In this document: positions 1 through 10,543 of the stretch, piece after piece
Layout: each line of letters starts with the position of its first letter
Position numbering within the stretch: position 1 is the first letter of the stretch
Assembly (NCBI RefSeq): GCF_035083965.1
Contig: NC_089722.1
Coordinates: forward strand, 28,232,642 to 28,296,641
DNA: 64,000 bases
From: Branchiostoma lanceolatum
Lineage: Eukaryota > Chordata > Leptocardii > Amphioxiformes > Branchiostomatidae
Direction: 5' to 3'
Position numbers and translations under genes: made by a program
Notes under the pieces: generated by a model
The model's input: the letters and a program-made list of their open reading frames with translations, nothing else
Told to the model about the DNA's origin: nothing
Database searches by the model: none

Positions 1-3000
1 TAACAAAGGATGTAAAGAAGCTCTGCTCAATTGTTGATATGCACTAGAGCTCTCGGTGTGTTTGTTCCGCCATTTTGTTCCGCCATTTTCTCCATTTTTC
101 GTTCGTCATGGGCAGCTCATGACGTCATTGTATTGTTTGCACCACACATTATGCAGATGTGACCTTTTCTGTCGGGTCTGCCGTCTGTGAAACCCGACTT
201 CAGAGTTCTGTTTGTCCAATTCTGGTCTTTCCAATAGGACTATACGTCATAATACATTACCATGGTAACTGGCCCTCTTAGAATTATCTCACTAATTATG
301 TTTTCTGTAGTTTTCATTCATTTCATGGTGATTATGCACTGCGTATCGAGTACAGTGGCTGCACAAATTAGAGCAAACGCTCGTGTGAAATTTCCTGTGT
401 AAAGAAAAACTGATTTTGTCACATCTTTGCTGAACTTTAAACAGACAAAAAAGTGCCAAAGCTAATGAGGTTCTGTGTCTTTGTAGCATTACATTGTATA
501 CTCCTCATACAGCAATCTTAAGCTCAACGAAAAGATTTGTGAGTAATGATTGCTTAAGAATCTAGACGTCTTCCGTTGCCATCTTGAAGAAAAAAGCCAG
601 ACTTCTTAGACCTCGACTTTATTAGTTGTAAGAGCACAGACCTTGATTACACACAAACGCTGTCATGATTTCCCATAACTTGCTGCAGTAACTTCAGAAA
701 CCTTTCTTCTTTATTGTCTGGGTAAACATATAGGTAACGCAAACGTAGTCAAACCTTAACGATTCATACATTAGATATCATGGACGTTCACATTGTGATA
801 GAGAAGCGATCACGTAACCAAGGTAAACAGTTATATAATTACTAACGAAGTATACAATGGGCTGGAATCATTGAATTATCGTTATCAGAAATGAAGTGGA
901 AACGAAGACACATTAACCAGATTATGAGTCATCTATGCTGTTCTTACAATGGAGATGTTGAGTCATGATAACACAAGTACATGAATAATATACAGTAACA
1001 ATACTGTATCAATCTTGGCTTTTTACTCCACTATTGTCTTCTAATACTTGTCAATAAACGGAAGAACCTCAATTACTGTCATCCCGTAGCTTTTAACGAT
1101 TGTCAACATGAAAAATGTCATTCACAGGAAAACCGCAATGACGTTATCCTAACTATTATGACGTTACCAATGACCTCATTGACATTTCATCCACATGCTA
1201 TTGTACTGCATGATTACATTAAATCTGACACCTCGCTGGCAGTTGTTACGGTAGGGTGTTTATGACTATATCATGGCTTCAGACAGTTCAGACGAGGTCT
1301 TACGACGGTGTGTGCACTGGGTTACCTGTAACGGCGCGGTCACAATCGTCGTACGACTTTAATGTTGTAAAATTGTCGAGCAGGTTGCGACAGAACCAAC
1401 CGCTGACAAGGATCTAGGACAGCCTTTTCTGTAACAAGACAGCTGGACTATGCCAAGAGTGCCCTCAGTTTGCGATTCTACAACGTATATGACTAGCCTC
1501 CGTTGCAGTCCTCCCGCACGGCGATTTTTCAACTTCTCGGGGCCAAGTTCTTTGGCTGGGGTGCCGTATCTGCTTGGGGACCGTATCTGCTTAGGGCCCC
1601 GTATCTGCTAGAGGCGGTAATACGGCGGTCACAGTCTCCCAAGCAGATACGGTCCCCAAGCAGATACGGCACCCCAGCCAAAGAACCTGGCCCCGATAAG
1701 TTGAAAAATCGCCATGCGGGAGGCTTGCAACGGAGGCTAGTATATGACCGGGTTGTTACTTTTCACCGAGGAGATGAACTGAAGCCCTGGACACAAAACA
1801 AGTAATCCAACACACATGTCTAGAAACCACCAAGTTCATGTATGAAGGTAAGACGAGGACATTGTCCTGAAGAATAACCGATGGCGCATGTAAGCTAGGT
1901 GGATTATGCCTTGTTCAGCTTGTCTGGCTGTGAATGCACAATCAATCTAGACACGGTGACTCACAGCTCGTTTTGATGGTACATGTAAGGCACATCTGAT
2001 CGTTTTTGACACAAAGTTCAAAGTTGACTATCATGACACATTCACTTTCCTAGACTAGCAATTGTGGTATTTGCAACAACTTCCGGCTTACAAGTTGGCT
2101 TTGTGACACGTCCATCCACTGTGAAGTTGCAACATTTACTCAGCCCCACCTAGTACTGTTTCATTTCAGGACTTTCACAGACCCATCTAACTCCTTCCGC
2201 CTTGCCCCCGTCGTTCCTCCTTGCCCCCGCTGCAGATCTGTTTGGTCCCCGGCCTTCTACTCCCCCCCCCCCCTATGGCCACCACGGAATGAGTTAGGTG
2301 GAGTGATACATGAGCGAAAAATAATAAAACAATTGCGTGGGTGTGTCTCTATAAAACACATATATACCAAGAAGGGTGTGGTGGAGATGTAGTGGAGGAA
2401 TCGAACCGTGAATGGAAAAGGGTGGGGACTGTTAGGATGATGAGATTCTACATCATGTGTGAAGCTGAATTCAAAGAGACTATTCCAAAAATAGTTTTAG
2501 GTCAATAATTTGGAAGTCACAGAAACGGCAAGCTCATGCTGTTCATAATCATAAAACAATTGGAGTGTGTGTCAGAAGTACTTGTTATTGTTATTTTGTC
2601 CGACTGAAGTGAGCTCTGCAAATGACTTTCTATGCCAGATATAGTAATACCTTGGGTTATACCGGTAAGACAACAGTGAACGGACGCGTTAGCCGAAATT
2701 GAAAAGTGGTGGTGTTGTGGGGACACCTTTCGATCATGAAACGTACTGCAGAGTTTAGACACCTGTATGGGGGGAGGTACCACAACTCAAAAGACAAGGA
2801 TTGTTACCGATTCGCTCCTGTCAATGAAAAACGGCCTGCAGGCCCATTTGAGCTTCTCATGAATAAACAAATGTTCAAACGAACAAACCTAAATGTATTG
2901 CCTTTTACGATATCGATACAACTCATCGACATCGTTATACAAAAGGTTTTGAATATTTCGTCATACTACCCTCTCTTGAAAATGACTTGTCATAATTACA

Positions 3001-4640
3001 TGTTATTGAGCAATCAATAGTTATCGATAAAAAGCAATGCAGTTACACAATCTAGATATAATGATTCATCCTTATTTATTGCGGCTGATATATGGTATTT
3101 GTTACACGCATGTTCTAGAGATAAAGTTCATTCATTATATCCCACATATAAATTTGGGAGACGACTTCAAAGTAGCAAAAGAGTAGGCTACAGACTCAAA
3201 GAGTTGGTGGGTTCCAGTATTTGCAGCAGTATTATTAATTAATGCTGTGATTACTCCTATTTCAAACCCCGGATTTTGCTGTTACAGCAACTATCAAGTT
3301 GCGCCTCGGGCCAGTCTGGCGAGATTATCGTCTGCTAGTGTCTGTCACGCACAAACGAGCAACCCTCGCTGTCACGTCCTGACTTTTAAATGCGGTCTTT
3401 TAGTCAGCGAGGTTAAATCCTTCTAAAGTGTCGTCCTATAGCTACTTTGACGGCATGTACATGTACATACATGTAAATAGAATGTTTACACTGTTCAGTT
3501 AAAATACACTGATCTGCTATCAAATGTAGATCGTTAACTGCAGGGCGTTTTGCAGTGATGCATGATTTATTTGAGAGTCAGTGACCGGGGGTAGACGAGA
3601 CAGTGTCTTTGAGATGCGTAAATAACACTGAAGTTTTGAAACGAGCCACTTTCACATGTCCCCCCTCTCGAAGGATCTTTGTCTCAAGGTCAACTCGTTG
3701 TGACCTGACCACAACAGAACGCATACATCTCTGTCACACTCTGAATGCACTGTTTACTGCGCAGCGACAAATCAGGACCAAAATTGCGCGCAAAACACCA
3801 TTTTTACCACGCTCCAATGATAATGATTGTTCCTCCACCGTTTATGCTTTATAAACTGTTTTACAAAATTGACCATGATTTGTTGAAGAAGAATTCCTAG
3901 GCGTGGCCGGACAGTTGAAAGGTGGTACGCAGTCGCCCGGGTAATGTCATCGGCTCCTTGTGACGCCCTATTGTTGACGGAACCTTAACACTTAAGCCCA
4001 GATTTCACGCCACAGAAAAGACGACATGAATATATCAGTAGTGAGGACCTTTGGGGAAGTCTCTGTAGCTGGGATTTCCTTTAATTGATGATCTTTACCT
4101 TTTTGTAGTCTCACATTCTATTCTTAAGTTGGAGACAACGTTTGTTTGTATTGACGCACGCCTACCATATGCTTAACAATAGATCCCCAGGGTGTAACGG
4201 AACAGAGAATATTACTAGAGATGAAAACGATATTAATAATTCAACACCCGTTTATCCCCCTCGCGCCATAGCTAGCGACGAATTGTCAGGACAGTAGTCA
4301 GACTCGAACACGAGTTCCTCTTTTTTTCTGCATAACCGAAGTACAGGTGGGTTGTTTATGGACATTTACGTGGTGCAGGATTTAAGTGTGTATTTGTACT
4401 GAGATACATGTGTTGGGGTCACACGACAGTGGCAACCAGTTGCATAGAGAGAGATTTTCGTTTAGAGACTGTGGGTGTAGCGGACGCTCTCTAAACACAA
4501 TGGCGGCCTTTTCATCGATTGAGCTCAGACCGGTTCTGCAACATTCTCTCTCTTGAGAGTCTATTCAGGGGCTCCGGGCAGCCTCAGGCCTGATATAATA
4601 GTCGTATTATTGAGCAAGTTCTCTGTGATGTCATTATAGG
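1..4640. other. gene-poor stretch
   Basis: I see no supportable gene here. The open frames are short, lack family motifs and have no matching splice partners. The stretch holds a palindromic MITE at 1494-1739 (listed separately), a short tandem duplication of TTGTTCCGCCATTTT near 60-90, and otherwise AT-rich unique-looking sequence. Upstream exons, 5' UTR or regulatory DNA of the gene at 4656 could lie near 4300-4640. A possible acceptor (TTATAG) at about 4634-4639 would allow a 5' UTR intron. Confidence 0.5.
1494..1739. mobile_element. MITE, TAGCCTCCGTTGCA family, 9-bp target duplication
   Basis: The 246-bp element starts TAGCCTCCGTTGCAG and ends TTGCAACGGAGGCTA. Its arms are long inverted repeats (for example GCAGATACGGTCCCCAAG and its complement around the centre). 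It is flanked on both sides by the identical 9-mer GTATATGAC (1485-1493 and 1740-1748), which reads as a target-site duplication. It has no coding capacity: the 100-codon open frame inside it is simply the hairpin read through. A related, more decayed copy lies at 8632-8818. A 9-bp duplication is typical of Mutator-like and some other DNA transposons, but no transposase is present to confirm a superfamily. Confidence 0.85.
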
Positions 4641-4655
4641 GTGTGTGAGGTGGTC

Positions 4656-6224
4656 ATGCCAGCCAGTGTGTTCGGGAGATCACAGAAAATGGCGCTGACG
4701 GAGGACAAGACCAAAGTGCACTTCCTGGGCAGGCTGCCGATGCAGGGCAGCCGGCAGGAGGACACCTGGAGGCCCGTGGACGCGCTCGTCAACAGCAAGA
4801 AGAACATGGTGAAGAATATGAAGATGAAGGTGTCCAACTACGGCATCAACCGCACGTACAAGTGGGGACTCGGCAGCAAGAAGTCGAATTTCATTCCGCT
4901 CGACCGCGTTGTGTACGGCGGGGTGGACGACCACCACGAGCGGGTCTTCACGCTGATCGTGCGCGGAGACCAGCAGAACGAGTGCCATGCCTACCTGTGC
5001 GAGAACCCCGCGGACGCAGAGCACCTCACCATGCGGCTGGACGACGCTTTCCGCCAGGCGTATGGCCACTTCGAGGAGGAGGGCGTCCATCGCGAGGCGC
5101 CACGCGACAACAATATCATCATGGCGCCGGCCATGGCGCACCCGCCTAATGGCAACGCCAACGGTGATATCGAGATGCGGGAGACTACGCAGGTGAGCAG
5201 GAGGCGCCGAGGGTCCGCTTCTTCCTCCACCAGCAGGAGCAGCAGTGATCAGGAGGTGACCAGCACACGGGTGGTGTACTCCAAGACTGTGTCTCCCACC
5301 TCGGACTACGGCACGGAGCGGTCCAGGGAGATCTCCCGAGATCACGTGGACATCCATTATAACAACTACCAGAACGGTCCCGTGGAGGTGCACCGTCAGC
5401 CCGAGATCCGGCAGGAGAACATGTACGTAGACCGGGCAACACCGCCGCCCGAGCCGCGCAGGGCACAGGCCATGTACGTGGAACGGGCCGCCCCGCCTCC
5501 CGAGGTGCGCAGGGAGACCATGTACATAGAGAGAGCGGCGCCGCCTCCTGCAGTCATGTCCAGCGTCATCGTCCCCGACGAGCCAGTAGACAGGAGGGAG
5601 GTCCTCAGCCGCACGGTGTACAGGGAGCCTTCCAACGACGTCTACATGTCGAATGGCTTCGACCGTCAGAGCATCCGCTCCGAGCCGCGCTACTACCGCA
5701 GCTACAGCTCACAGAACCTCCACAGGGAGGTCTACAGCCAGCCGCTCGTGCGCCGGTCCTTCTACCGCTCCAGCCCTCAAGTCGCGCAGTTGAACGAGTA
5801 CGAGAGGAACTACTTCACCGAGGACGGGGACTTCGCCGTGCCGCTGGCCGGCTGGGACGACGAGAGGCCCCACTACCAGGGACACACGTTCACCAGGGAG
5901 GTGGCTACCCAGCCCAGGTACCGGGTACCAGAGCCTCGCGCCGAGACCCAGTACTTCCGGCGGGAAGGGTCCTACCGACAGGAACCCGTGTATCACACGC
6001 AGTATCGAGCCTCCAGCCGAGTTCCCAGCCGAGCTCCCAGCCGAGCTCCCAGCATAGCCCGCAGCCGAGGAGGCTCGACGTACAGCCGACCCAGGTCCAT
6101 ATTCGGCAGGAGCAACTCCAAGAGGATTGAGGGTGCCAGGCAACCCAGCTACCTGACTACCGTGCAGAGCAAGTCGTTCTGGACACAACAGGGACCAAGC
6201 TACGGGGATTCCATGATGTACTGA
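4656..6224 (+). CDS. PTB/PID-like domain protein with long disordered tail, intronless
   Basis: Single-exon frame of 522 aa if the ATG at 4656 is used. A second in-frame ATG at 4689 (protein begins MALTEDK) has a stronger Kozak context (A at -3, G at +4) and may be the true start, giving 511 aa. Residues ~19-140 resemble a phosphotyrosine-binding/PID fold: a VHFLGRLP first strand, VSNYGI, then FIPLDRVVYGGVDDHHERVFTLIVR, a CHAYLCENPADAEHLT strand-turn, and a C-terminal helix (MRLDDAFRQAYGHF). The remaining ~380 residues are low-complexity: Ser/Arg-rich, three ~17-aa repeats of the form MYVERAAPPPEVRR (~255-300), many Tyr-containing RxxY stretches, and SRAPSRAPS near the C-terminus. Such an architecture suits a cytoplasmic adaptor, but that is inference; the PTB call rests on pattern only and I do not recognise an orthologue. 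High GC across the exon produces several antisense and shifted open frames, which are shadows. Confidence 0.75.
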   Translation: MPASVFGRSQKMALTEDKTKVHFLGRLPMQGSRQEDTWRPVDALVNSKKNMVKNMKMKVSNYGINRTYKWGLGSKKSNFIPLDRVVYGGVDDHHERVFTLIVRGDQQNECHAYLCENPADAEHLTMRLDDAFRQAYGHFEEEGVHREAPRDNNIIMAPAMAHPPNGNANGDIEMRETTQVSRRRRGSASSSTSRSSSDQEVTSTRVVYSKTVSPTSDYGTERSREISRDHVDIHYNNYQNGPVEVHRQPEIRQENMYVDRATPPPEPRRAQAMYVERAAPPPEVRRETMYIERAAPPPAVMSSVIVPDEPVDRREVLSRTVYREPSNDVYMSNGFDRQSIRSEPRYYRSYSSQNLHREVYSQPLVRRSFYRSSPQVAQLNEYERNYFTEDGDFAVPLAGWDDERPHYQGHTFTREVATQPRYRVPEPRAETQYFRREGSYRQEPVYHTQYRASSRVPSRAPSRAPSIARSRGGSTYSRPRSIFGRSNSKRIEGARQPSYLTTVQSKSFWTQQGPSYGDSMMY

Positions 6225-7083
6225 TTGGAAAATAGATAAACAAATCAAGAAACACTAACTTACATTGGCTGACATGTATGGACGAACAAACAAACAGACA
6301 GACAGACAGACTCAAGGTCAATGTTTTACAGCAAGACCAGAAGTGACAGTGAGACCTTTTTTTCGATCATTGAATTAATGGACACGTATTATACATAGGT
6401 AGGTAAGGTACATTTCTGTCTATTTTAACAAAATTGCAAACAAAACAAAATTAAAAGTCATGTAGAAAATCATCAATCAGCATACGACCGCCATTTTGAA
6501 ATGTGACGCAAGCTTTACATTGTAGGTATGCGAAGATATTTGTTGTTATACACGTTTGGCAAGACCCTGAAAAGGGCACCAAGGTCACTTAAGAGGTTCG
6601 TAAAATATGCTTTCTCCGCTGTTCGTAGCTCTGTCCGTTTTCAAACCCTTTAGAAACAAGGTATTTAACGCGAGATGAATTTTGAATAGATTTTTTCTAT
6701 GATGACTCTTCTTCCTGTCAGAATACATGATATTGTCATTCTGGTGGTTATTAATAATTGATAATAGGGCCCCTTTTGCGTTCCACCAGGCAGAGATTAA
6801 GAATGAGGGCGCCAGTAGAAAAGATTCGAACGAGATTAAAAGCTTCTTTCTAATGTAAGCATATAAAAACTTATCGCCTCAAATATATATATAAATATTG
6901 CAAGTATACATTTTACTGCTTTTAAGATTATTATTACAACATAGTCTATAGATTTTGCGAGTTTAAAAGATGCTCCTTTTGGGGAGAATCAAAATATTAT
7001 GTTATTTCTAGGACTGTCACAGGGCTACTATGAATACAATTGTGCTATGAATTAAAATTAGTTTGCTGTGACTTTTGGACGTA

Positions 7084-7089
7084 AATAAA
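7084..7089 (+). terminator. candidate polyadenylation signal for the PTB-like gene
   Basis: A canonical AATAAA lies about 860 bp after the stop codon of the gene ending at 6224, inside AT-rich DNA. No other gene on this strand is nearby. The assignment is by position only. Confidence 0.4.
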
Positions 7090-7099
7090 ATTTCAATCT

Positions 7100-9990
7100 G
7101 TTAATTACTGTGACCGTTATTCGCATTGGGTTGTCTATTCAGTTCTCTTTCGTTTTGTTTCTTTGTTTGTTTCGAATATGAATTGTTAGGATCCATCATC
7201 AAAAGAAGTATGTTGTGGCGCGCGTTAAGCTCAAATGGCTCTATTTGAAGTCAAGTCACTAGACTGTTGTCCTTACAGTAGAAGTACATCCCTGACCCTT
7301 AAGCCGAGACTGAGTAGATCGGGGCTCGTTTCAGCCTCTAAAGTTGCCAATGTAAACAAAAGCATTTTTTCATAGTAGTCACAGGACTGTCATATCAAGT
7401 TTGGATGAAAAATGATCAAGAAAAACATGACCATATTCTGCTTATTGTTGATAACCAATTTTAAAACTTACACGCGACAAAATATTTTACATTGATGAAT
7501 ATGATATTTCCATTACAAAGGGGCTTTGATATCGGCTATTGCTGCTCAAATGAAATATCTACAAATATATGATATCAACCAAATTTTGTTTTGGCATTGC
7601 TTCTTAGAAAAGTTGAGGAAGGTAGACGTGTTTTTTTGTGTGTTCCGTTTAAAGATTCCATATCCACGGCGTTTTAGACGTACACTACAGCAGTGTTTCA
7701 GGTCACTAAGCCTTTTCTGTATGGTTAGTAATGTCGAGGTTACGGGGGGACACTTGTACTTGTAGTCCACGGTAGTCATTCTGCTACCTGTAACTTTGTC
7801 AGCCACTATATCTGGTTGTAAATGAGTAGGCTACAGACTAAAAAGTTAAGTAGGTTCCAGTTTTTGCAGCAACGCTTTAGTTACTCCTATTTTAAAACCC
7901 AGATTTTACAAAATGCTACCTGTAGCTTCGTCCGCCATTACTAATATATCTGGTTGTTACAGTTCAATACGTCCCCTCTGGAGGCCACGAGTTGCCCGAG
8001 GTCTCAGCTGTCCTCGTCTGAAGAATGCGTGTCACTCTGGGGCCCTAGGGAAGGGTGGTCTTCTCATGCCAAACCTACGTCAGACGGTTTTGTATTCACT
8101 TCAGACATGGGGCTGTCGCAAGGGTTTACTTTGAACATGACTGGTGCAGACAAACAAACAAATAAACAAATGAATAAAGAAACAGTGGGTTAGGAGCGAG
8201 ACTGTGGTCTTGATATTGTTTCCAAATAACTTCAAAGGGGTAAACTACTACATTTGTTTATTTTGTTCTGTTTATTGTTTACTTACATTTAAAGATAAAC
8301 AAGTAATTTAGTAACAGCATGGAAAAGAACCAGAAACCTATTGGGGAGACCAGAAACCTGTAATGGTTTTCGTGGGTCTTGCACCGACTGAGATTACACG
8401 TATGATCATAACAATTGCTGTTGATTATGATATACATACATAAACAATAAGACAAAACAAAGAGCAAATCGTTAAAGATATACAATAAAATGACGGAAAT
8501 AACTTGCATATCTTATAAGTTATACCCAATGCATATCTGCACTGACGACCTAAACGAAGGTTGAGGACTTGGGTTGCTGTTCGGAAAGTAGACAGTAACG
8601 TTAGATATTTCATTTTCAAAACAACGTTGCCTGAGCCTCCGTTGCAGTCCTTTCCACTATCGATTTTCCCGTAGCTTCCACACGGCGGTTACAAGCTCAC
8701 AGCGGTTACGGGATCCCAAGCAGATACGGGGGGGGGGCTCAAGCAGATGCGCCCCCCCCCCACCCAAAAAAAAAGGTGACAAAAAAATCGCTAGTGGGAA
8801 GGACTGCAACGGAGGCTAACAATTACCGTCCTTGAGGGAAGGGCGGATGGAATTTGAGTGAGTGTGAGAATGTGGGGTGTGATGCGGATTGTGGTGGGCG
8901 AGGCAAGAGAAACAAAGGACCAGAAGACAATTGGGGCGTAGTCGTCACGTGCATTTTTTTAGAAACCACACAATACAGCATCTAGTCAGAGATTTGATAA
9001 CAGGTTAAGAAAATGGCCATGCATATGGTTCTTTTACTGTGTGTTTTAGAAAACGTGCCAATCTCTATGGTCTTTTTTTCTCTCTCCCTCATTCATTCTT
9101 TCCTCCTTCCATCCATCCATCCATTTATCCATTCGTCCGTTCGCGAATGCCCTTTATTTACTATTGTATAATATTCATTTTTGTTCATTAACTCACAACG
9201 GTTCTCTTGTAGCAAAAAGGGTTTCATCCCTCTTCGCCACTTTCGGCTGCGGAGTTTAGGAGAACAACCGCTTCGACAAAGGAGAATCTGTGTCTTTTGT
9301 GAAAGAAATACTGTTGAGTTGAGAATAGATGGTACTTAATTCTGGGTGTGTCGAGGTCAGTATGAGTCCAAACCAGGGTCGTGACACAGGGATGGGATCC
9401 TACCTACGTCTTAAAGCCCTTAAGACACCACCACGCACCACCACGCCCATCCCTTAGAATCCTTTGGTTGAAATTAGGGTTTGTGCGTAAACGTTGTGTT
9501 AAGTTTCAAAACCTTATTTGATAGGTTTCAAGTTATACCTTAACGGGAATTATGTCGGGAATTTTGAGATGGAAATATGTTGTTGTTTTTTTCAATGTAG
9601 TTGAATTTGAAATTAGGGCTTGTGCATGAATGTCATTTGTGATGTATTCGGAGTTGAACACATCATTTTGTAAGTTTGAAGATCTAGCCTGACAGGAATT
9701 TTCGTCGACTAATGATATGAAATATGTTTTTTTGTATTTGTATTAATATTAGAATGGGCACGAAGAACCCGCCCTTCGTATGTGGGCGTCTCCCTGTCTC
9801 ATGCAAACACTCATCTTGATAATTGATCACTGACGAAGAAAATTACCCAGGAATTAAGTACATCGAGTAGAAAAAAGACATTGCCTTTTAATGGAACACG
9901 TCACGTGACTATAGAGGGCAGGTACGTTTACTTACAGTTATGAAAGTACTGTATAGAAAAAAGATAGTCATGAGTTGCTGTAAAATCATT
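7100..9990. other. intergenic, repeats only
   Basis: No supportable gene. It contains a decayed MITE at 8632-8818, a pyrimidine-rich run with CCATCCATCC near 9080-9140, and AT-rich sequence. Open frames here are below 90 codons and without recognisable domains. Confidence 0.5.
8632..8818. mobile_element. MITE, decayed copy of the TAGCCTCCGTTGCA family
   Basis: Left end TGAGCCTCCGTTGCAGTCC and right end GGACTGCAACGGAGGCTA are inverted repeats matching the element at 1494-1739, and the core shares AAGCAGATACGG. The centre carries homopolymer runs of G, C and A. The flanks do not show a clean 9-bp duplication (ACGTTGCC against ACAATTACC), which suggests an older insertion. Confidence 0.7.
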
Positions 9991-9996
9991 TTTATT
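9991..9996 (-). terminator. candidate polyadenylation signal for the P450
   Basis: TTTATT on the plus strand reads AATAAA on the minus strand, about 550 bp downstream of the P450 stop codon. Assigned by position only; other A/T-rich hexamers are nearby. Confidence 0.3.
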
Positions 9997-10543
9997 GTAT
10001 ATTATCTTTTGGGCAATATAAATGCAACTGTGGGTTTTGTTTGTATTTTTGAAACGTAACAACTCTGAAGAGGTTGAATTGCTGGCGAGTCTCGTGACTT
10101 CTGATACAAGCCAAAATGTTTGAGGAACTTCTTTTCCAGTTCGTATACAGGCTTAAGTTTACTAGCTTGATTTGATGTTATTTACTTACACATGTTACAA
10201 ACGATTTACAGAACAATACTGGAACCAAAAAAAGTACACGTGCTGGGGAGAAGAAAAAATATGATGGCTTGTTCAAGGTCTTCCCCCGTCTAAGTTAACA
10301 AGTGATAACATACATCTAGCAAGTCATAAAATGATAATAATGATAACAAAGGATCATATTTCGCTTCCCATACCGTAGGTATGGGTAGAGTGAAATATAT
10401 TGTTTTTGTAGAGTGATAATGATGATAAATGGTAACAATGTGATAAAAGATAGCGTTTGAAAGTTATACATTAAATGACAACATAAGTTACTACAGAAAT
10501 GGCAAAGCTTGTTTGCATCAGCAGCTCAGTGAGCTCGTATAAT

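Noticed and set aside
1503-1805. 100-codon frame
   Set aside because: Lies almost wholly inside a palindromic MITE and starts at a TTG.
4680-5393. 237-codon antisense frame opposite the PTB-like gene, plus several other frames across 4862-6248
   Set aside because: Shadows of a GC-rich coding exon. Their translations are Val/His/Arg-rich with no domain, while the plus frame has PTB-like structure and repeats.
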